From: CBIHLX01 sp966210935
GTDB taxonomy: Bacteria; Patescibacteriota; Saccharimonadia; Saccharimonadales; Saccharimonadaceae
Reading direction: 5' to 3'
Assembly (NCBI GenBank): GCA_966210935.1
Contig: CBIHLX010000039.1
Span: forward strand, 1-7,501
DNA length: 7,501 nucleotides
The position numbers and the translations under genes were made by a program. Shown piece by piece: positions 4,073-7,501 of this stretch (position 1 is the first letter of the stretch; each line of letters starts with the position of its first letter). Below the pieces are notes generated by a model. The model saw only the letters and a program-made list of their open reading frames with translations, did not search any database and was not told the DNA's origin.

Positions 4073-5848
4073 GTGAGCCCAGAAAAAGTACTTGTTGTCG
4101 CTGACTCAATTACTGTTGGAGAGCTAGCCGAAACCCTAAACCTGCCCGTCACAACGCTGATCGGGGAGCTGTTTAAGAACGGTATTGTTGCAACTATTAA
4201 CCAACGTATCGACTTTGAAACCGCTACCATTATCGTTGAGGAGCTCGGCCTTGATGTCGAGCTGCAGCGCAAGGCCGCCAGTACGACCACTGAACGTAAG
4301 GTTCATACGTTGTCAGATCATGCCGTCGATCGTCCACCGATTGTCGCGGTGATGGGACACGTTGATCACGGTAAGACGAGTCTTCTCGACGCGATCTTAC
4401 ATACGACAGCAGTGTCCGGTGAAGCTGGTGGTATTACGCAGCATATTAGCGCGTATCAGACGGTGCGTAAGGGCCGTTCAATTACTCTCCTCGATACTCC
4501 GGGTCACGAGGCGTTTGCCGCTCTGCGTCAGCACGGTGCGACGCTGACCGATGTTGTGATTATTGTTGTGGCTGCTGACGACGGCGTCATGCCGCAGACG
4601 GTTGAAGCAATCCGTTTCGCGCAGACCGCCAATGCCAAGATGGTTGTTGCGATCAACAAGATGGACAAAGAGTCTGCAAACCCTGGCCTCGTAAAAGGTC
4701 AGCTGGCTGAGCGCGGCGTGATTCCAGACGATAAGGTTTGGGGTGGTGACGTGCCAATGGTTGAGGTAAGCGCCAAGACCGGTCAGGGTATCGATGACCT
4801 GCTCGATACGGTTCTGCTTGTTGCTGACTTTGAAGAACTCAAGGCGGATATCGATGTGCCAGCTGAGGGTCTCGTCATTGAATCACACATGGAAACTGGT
4901 CGCGGTTCTGTGGTGAGCCTGCTCGTTGAGCAGGGTGAACTCAAGCCAGGACACTTCTTGGTGGCTGGTACGGCATACGGAAAGGTACGTACACTGCTTG
5001 ATTTTGCCGGTAAGCCGCTTAAAAGCGCCGGTCCTTCAACGCCTGCGACCGTGACAGGCTTTAAGGAATTGCCGCAATTCGGTGATGTCTTTACGATTGT
5101 GAAGAACGAAAAAGAGGCCCGCAACGCTACGATGCAGGCTAAGATTGAGCGTGAAAAGAACGCCGCGAGTACCAACGTGACTGGCGCGGACCTCCTCAAA
5201 ATGATGACTCAGCAAGAGCAGGCTGAAGAGCTTAATGTGATTATTAAGGCTGACGTTCAGGGCTCACTTACCTCTGTCATCGATAGTCTTCGCCTGGTTG
5301 ATACCGAGGGTCGCATTAACCTGCGTATCGTCGGTAGTGGTGTTGGTAATATTTCAGAGAGTGACATCCGCATGGCAGAAGGTGGCAACACGATCATCTA
5401 CGGCTTCAATGTGGAATTACCGCCAGCCGTGAAGCGTCTTGCGATGCGCGACAAGGTTCAGGTGCGTATTTACAAGGTGATTTATGAGCTTCTCGATGAT
5501 GCGCGTAACTCTATGGAAGCCCTGTTGGCTCCTGAGGTCGTTGAGACTGAACTCGGTAAGCTGACAATCAAGGGTGTCTTCCGCACGCTGAAGGATGAAG
5601 TGATTGCTGGTGGTGAAGTGACAGGCGGCAAGGTAGTGCCGAATGTCCTGGTGCGCGTAAAGCGCGGAGATGAGCAGATCGCCGAAGTGGAAGTCACGAA
5701 GGTCCAGCGTCAGCAGCAGGAAGCCAAAGAAGTCTTTGAAGGTGAAATGTGTGGCCTTAGCCTCAAGACAACAAAGAAGCTCCTTCTTGAAGAGGGTGAC
5801 AAGCTTGAGTTCTTCACCCGTGAGCTGGTGAAGCGTACACTGAGCTAA
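4073..5848 (+). CDS. infB: Translation initiation factor IF-2, 591 aa
   Basis: IF2 is the GTPase that places formyl-Met-tRNA on the 30S subunit and promotes 50S joining. A short N-terminal IF2_N-like domain (about 1-60) leads almost at once into the G domain: GHVDHGKT (95-102), GGITQHI (119-125), DTPGH (141-145, with the catalytic histidine), NKMD (195-198) and SAK (233-235). Domain II (about 262-345), domain III (about 385-480, with IIKADVQGS) and the C-terminal tRNA-binding domain (about 490-585, with CGLSL) follow. At 591 residues it lacks the long N-terminal extension of E. coli (890) or Bacillus (716). The start is GTG 4073, with AGGAAGGAG (4058-4066) 6 nt before it; TTG 4067 is too close and TTG 4049 lies in the hairpin. 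It lies behind rpsA, not nusA, and rbfA does not follow. A terminator comes 22 nt after the stop. Confidence 0.97.
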   Translation: MSPEKVLVVADSITVGELAETLNLPVTTLIGELFKNGIVATINQRIDFETATIIVEELGLDVELQRKAASTTTERKVHTLSDHAVDRPPIVAVMGHVDHGKTSLLDAILHTTAVSGEAGGITQHISAYQTVRKGRSITLLDTPGHEAFAALRQHGATLTDVVIIVVAADDGVMPQTVEAIRFAQTANAKMVVAINKMDKESANPGLVKGQLAERGVIPDDKVWGGDVPMVEVSAKTGQGIDDLLDTVLLVADFEELKADIDVPAEGLVIESHMETGRGSVVSLLVEQGELKPGHFLVAGTAYGKVRTLLDFAGKPLKSAGPSTPATVTGFKELPQFGDVFTIVKNEKEARNATMQAKIEREKNAASTNVTGADLLKMMTQQEQAEELNVIIKADVQGSLTSVIDSLRLVDTEGRINLRIVGSGVGNISESDIRMAEGGNTIIYGFNVELPPAVKRLAMRDKVQVRIYKVIYELLDDARNSMEALLAPEVVETELGKLTIKGVFRTLKDEVIAGGEVTGGKVVPNVLVRVKRGDEQIAEVEVTKVQRQQQEAKEVFEGEMCGLSLKTTKKLLLEEGDKLEFFTRELVKRTLS

Positions 5849-5870
5849 TCATTGACTGATTGAACTTGAT

Positions 5871-5904
5871 AAGCGGGCGTCACAGAGGTGGCGCTTGCTT
5901 TTTT
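5871..5904 (+). terminator. Terminator of the rpsA-infB operon
   Basis: A 13-bp stem with three G-U pairs (5871-5883 with 5888-5900) and tetraloop AGAG ends in six T residues (5899-5904). It begins 22 nt after the infB stop codon and closes the operon. Confidence 0.85.
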
Positions 5905-5923
5905 ATAGCCGCCGTACTATGTT
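5895..5923 (+). promoter_or_regulatory. Weak candidate promoter for the 500-aa membrane protein
   Basis: TTGCTT (5895-5900) and TATGTT (5918-5923), 17 nt apart, are the best pair I find between the infB terminator and the next gene. Both match the consensus only partly, and the -35 box lies inside the terminator stem. A TATAGA at 5929-5934 has no matching -35 box. A promoter is needed somewhere here, but its place is uncertain. Confidence 0.25.
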
Positions 5924-5960
5924 AAAAATATAGAGCAAGATTCTATGCAGGGAGTTGACC

Positions 5961-7463
5961 ATGGAGCCTAGGTACCATTCAGACGCAGGCAGAATCGACG
6001 ATGGGTCGCAGGGGCAACATACTGCCGTGACTATTGAGCGAGAGCCCGAGCAAAGAACCCCTGACAAGAATGATCACTCGTTTACAGTCGACGCGGCCCC
6101 TGAGTCGCGTTTTGCTTTTTCTGGCAATGCCATAGGCGCCAGTGGATTCTATGAGGTGCGAGAGGCTGAACTTGCTGATCTCGTGGCCCATCGTATCAAA
6201 CTGGGCGCATTCACCCTGCATCGCACTCGCGAAGAATTAGACCAAGAAATTGCAGTCAAGGCGGCGGCATATGAAACAGAAGCCGCACTTACGGAACAGC
6301 TGCAGATCGAAGCGTGGCGTCTTGAGCAGCCAGGTATGACCGAGGATGAGCTGACCCTTAGACTTGCCGAGTATCGGCTTCAAATGGAGCGTGTACACGA
6401 GCTGCATACCGTTGAGGCATTCCGCCGGATACGCCGCTTTGGGGCGCTGAGTGCGTGGAACGATAAGGCTACGGAGTGGTATGCGGGGCTGACGCAGCGA
6501 TCCAGAGTAGCTGTGGCCCTGGGGATGACAGCCGTGAGCTCGGCCGCCAGTGGCGTGGCGGCACTGAGTACCGACGCGCTCGGACCAACCGCGGCCATGG
6601 TTAGCGGAGGACTACTGGCGGGCGCACGCCTTTATAAAACGTACAGTCAAGTGCGATCGGGGCTATACCGTGATCTGCAGGACTCTATCCAAGAGGAGTG
6701 GTCGCCGGAAGAGGTGAGTGACACGTCAAAAAGCGCCATGGGCCGGGCGGCGCTTGCTGCGAGTGAATCTTCGAGCGGATTTTGGTCAGGCATGAAGCGA
6801 CGACTGGTTAACCGCAAAGCACGCCCCGGTGGGGCAGCCTCAATAGAGGAGGCTGCCGTTGATGGTGAGATACAGCGCGACGCCGAGGCTGTGCATACCG
6901 AAGCCATGTCGCGGATGGAGCGTCGTCGACGGGAGCGGATTGAACGGGCCGACAAGGTCAATAAGCGCACGCGCATTGCGATTATTGGCGCCGGCGTTTT
7001 AGCGGTATTCGGCATTGGTAGCCGGTTTATAGACTTTGGCAAAATCACCGACTTCTTTGACGGCAACCCTCCAGTGGGCGGTTCAACAGACTCGCCAAGC
7101 CCAACACCTACGCCATCGGCTAGTGTATCGGAGTCACCGGTCGGCGAGCCGGAGCCATCACCATCGCCGCCATCAGCTCCTCCCGAAGCTCCACCACGCC
7201 CACCTGTTTCGCCGCCACCTCCCACTGTGCCGGCTTACAGCGCTGAGGCGCTAACAGTTGAAGACGGAGAAGGGTGGTACCAAACTTTTTCCGAGGTGAA
7301 TATTACTGACGCTACTGATCAAGCAAACCTACTGTCACGAGTTGGTCCCGAACTTGTTGCACGTGACTGGGCCTACCTAACGCCCGAGGGTAGCTACGGG
7401 ATTAGTAGGCCGGGTATGTTGCCGCAAGAGGTGCTCGACTTGATTACAAGTAGTCGACATTAG
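5961..7463 (+). CDS. Uncharacterised single-pass (or three-pass) surface protein with Pro-rich stalk, 500 aa
   Basis: I do not recognise this protein as a named family. Residues 1-60 are polar and probably disordered. About 65-180 are charged and helical, rich in Glu, Ala and Arg. Two weakly hydrophobic segments of small residues (182-203 and 208-224) may form a membrane hairpin. A second charged helical part (about 240-335) ends in the basic cluster RRRRERIERADK (320-331). A clear transmembrane helix follows (338-356), then a stalk rich in Pro, Ser and Thr (370-424), and a compact C-terminal domain (about 426-496) with GEGWYQTF, LLSRVGPELV, GSYGISRPG and LPQEVLDLI. The positive-inside rule puts the N-terminal part in the cytoplasm and stalk and tail outside. 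The tail faintly recalls LysM-like cell-wall modules, but this is a guess. ATG 5961 has AGGGAG (5949-5954) 6 nt before it. It has its own terminator. Confidence 0.85.
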   Translation: MEPRYHSDAGRIDDGSQGQHTAVTIEREPEQRTPDKNDHSFTVDAAPESRFAFSGNAIGASGFYEVREAELADLVAHRIKLGAFTLHRTREELDQEIAVKAAAYETEAALTEQLQIEAWRLEQPGMTEDELTLRLAEYRLQMERVHELHTVEAFRRIRRFGALSAWNDKATEWYAGLTQRSRVAVALGMTAVSSAASGVAALSTDALGPTAAMVSGGLLAGARLYKTYSQVRSGLYRDLQDSIQEEWSPEEVSDTSKSAMGRAALAASESSSGFWSGMKRRLVNRKARPGGAASIEEAAVDGEIQRDAEAVHTEAMSRMERRRRERIERADKVNKRTRIAIIGAGVLAVFGIGSRFIDFGKITDFFDGNPPVGGSTDSPSPTPTPSASVSESPVGEPEPSPSPPSAPPEAPPRPPVSPPPPTVPAYSAEALTVEDGEGWYQTFSEVNITDATDQANLLSRVGPELVARDWAYLTPEGSYGISRPGMLPQEVLDLITSSRH

Positions 7464-7477
7464 GCTACGTAATGAAA

Positions 7478-7501
7478 ACAGCCTGTCGCAAAACAGGCTG
7501 T
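7478..7501 (+). terminator. Terminator stem at the window edge
   Basis: A perfect 9-bp stem ACAGCCTGT/ACAGGCTGT (7478-7486 with 7493-7501) with loop CGCAAA begins 14 nt after the stop of the 500-aa gene. The window ends on the last base of the stem, so any T run cannot be seen; an A run (7475-7478) precedes it, as expected for a two-way terminator. Confidence 0.65.

Noticed and set aside
6647..7225. Long minus-strand Gly/Ser-rich frame opposite the 500-aa gene
   Set aside because: It is the antisense shadow of the Pro-rich stalk; no ribosome site or promoter is visible.

Overview
The window looks like chromosomal DNA from a bacterium of the Candidate Phyla Radiation, most likely a Saccharibacteria (TM7)-type organism. 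This is inference from protein character, not from a marker gene. The pointers are a compact 591-residue IF2, a four-domain S1 protein, an LPxTG-type surface protein (a Gram-positive-like envelope), and a small HEVAH metallopeptidase with a C-terminal zinc ribbon. The last type I recall, from memory only, from Patescibacteria genomes. TGA is used as a stop and all frames read with the standard bacterial code.

Layout. Positions 1-870 are AT-rich and mostly non-coding. They hold three terminator-like hairpins, one doubtful minus-strand ORF, a possible minus-strand small RNA (about 630-698), and a promoter region rich in inverted repeats. That region leads to a 72-residue KGG-repeat protein (871-1089). 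A perfect 16-bp hairpin (1102-1139) then separates it from a convergent minus-strand pair: a ROK-family sugar kinase (2376-1561) followed, with a 29-nt overlap, by the metallopeptidase/zinc-ribbon protein (1589-1119). The kinase promoter is divergent from that of a small LPQTG surface protein (2460-2840).

Positions 2837-5904 form a translation unit: a strong promoter overlapping the preceding stop codon, then rpsA (ribosomal protein S1), two hairpins, infB (IF2) and a terminator. S1 brings mRNA to the 30S subunit and IF2 places initiator tRNA, so the pair serves the same step. The usual infB neighbours nusA and rbfA are absent here. The window ends with a 500-residue membrane-anchored protein (5961-7463) that has a long cytoplasmic part, a transmembrane helix, a proline-rich stalk and a small external C-terminal domain, followed by a terminator stem cut by the window edge.

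I found no CRISPR array, tRNA, rRNA, insertion sequence, prophage or defence cassette. The points most worth a second look are the unrecognised 500-residue surface protein, the metallopeptidase whose stop codon lies in the terminator loop, the operator-like repeats at the KGG promoter, and hairpins placed at the ribosome binding sites of three genes.
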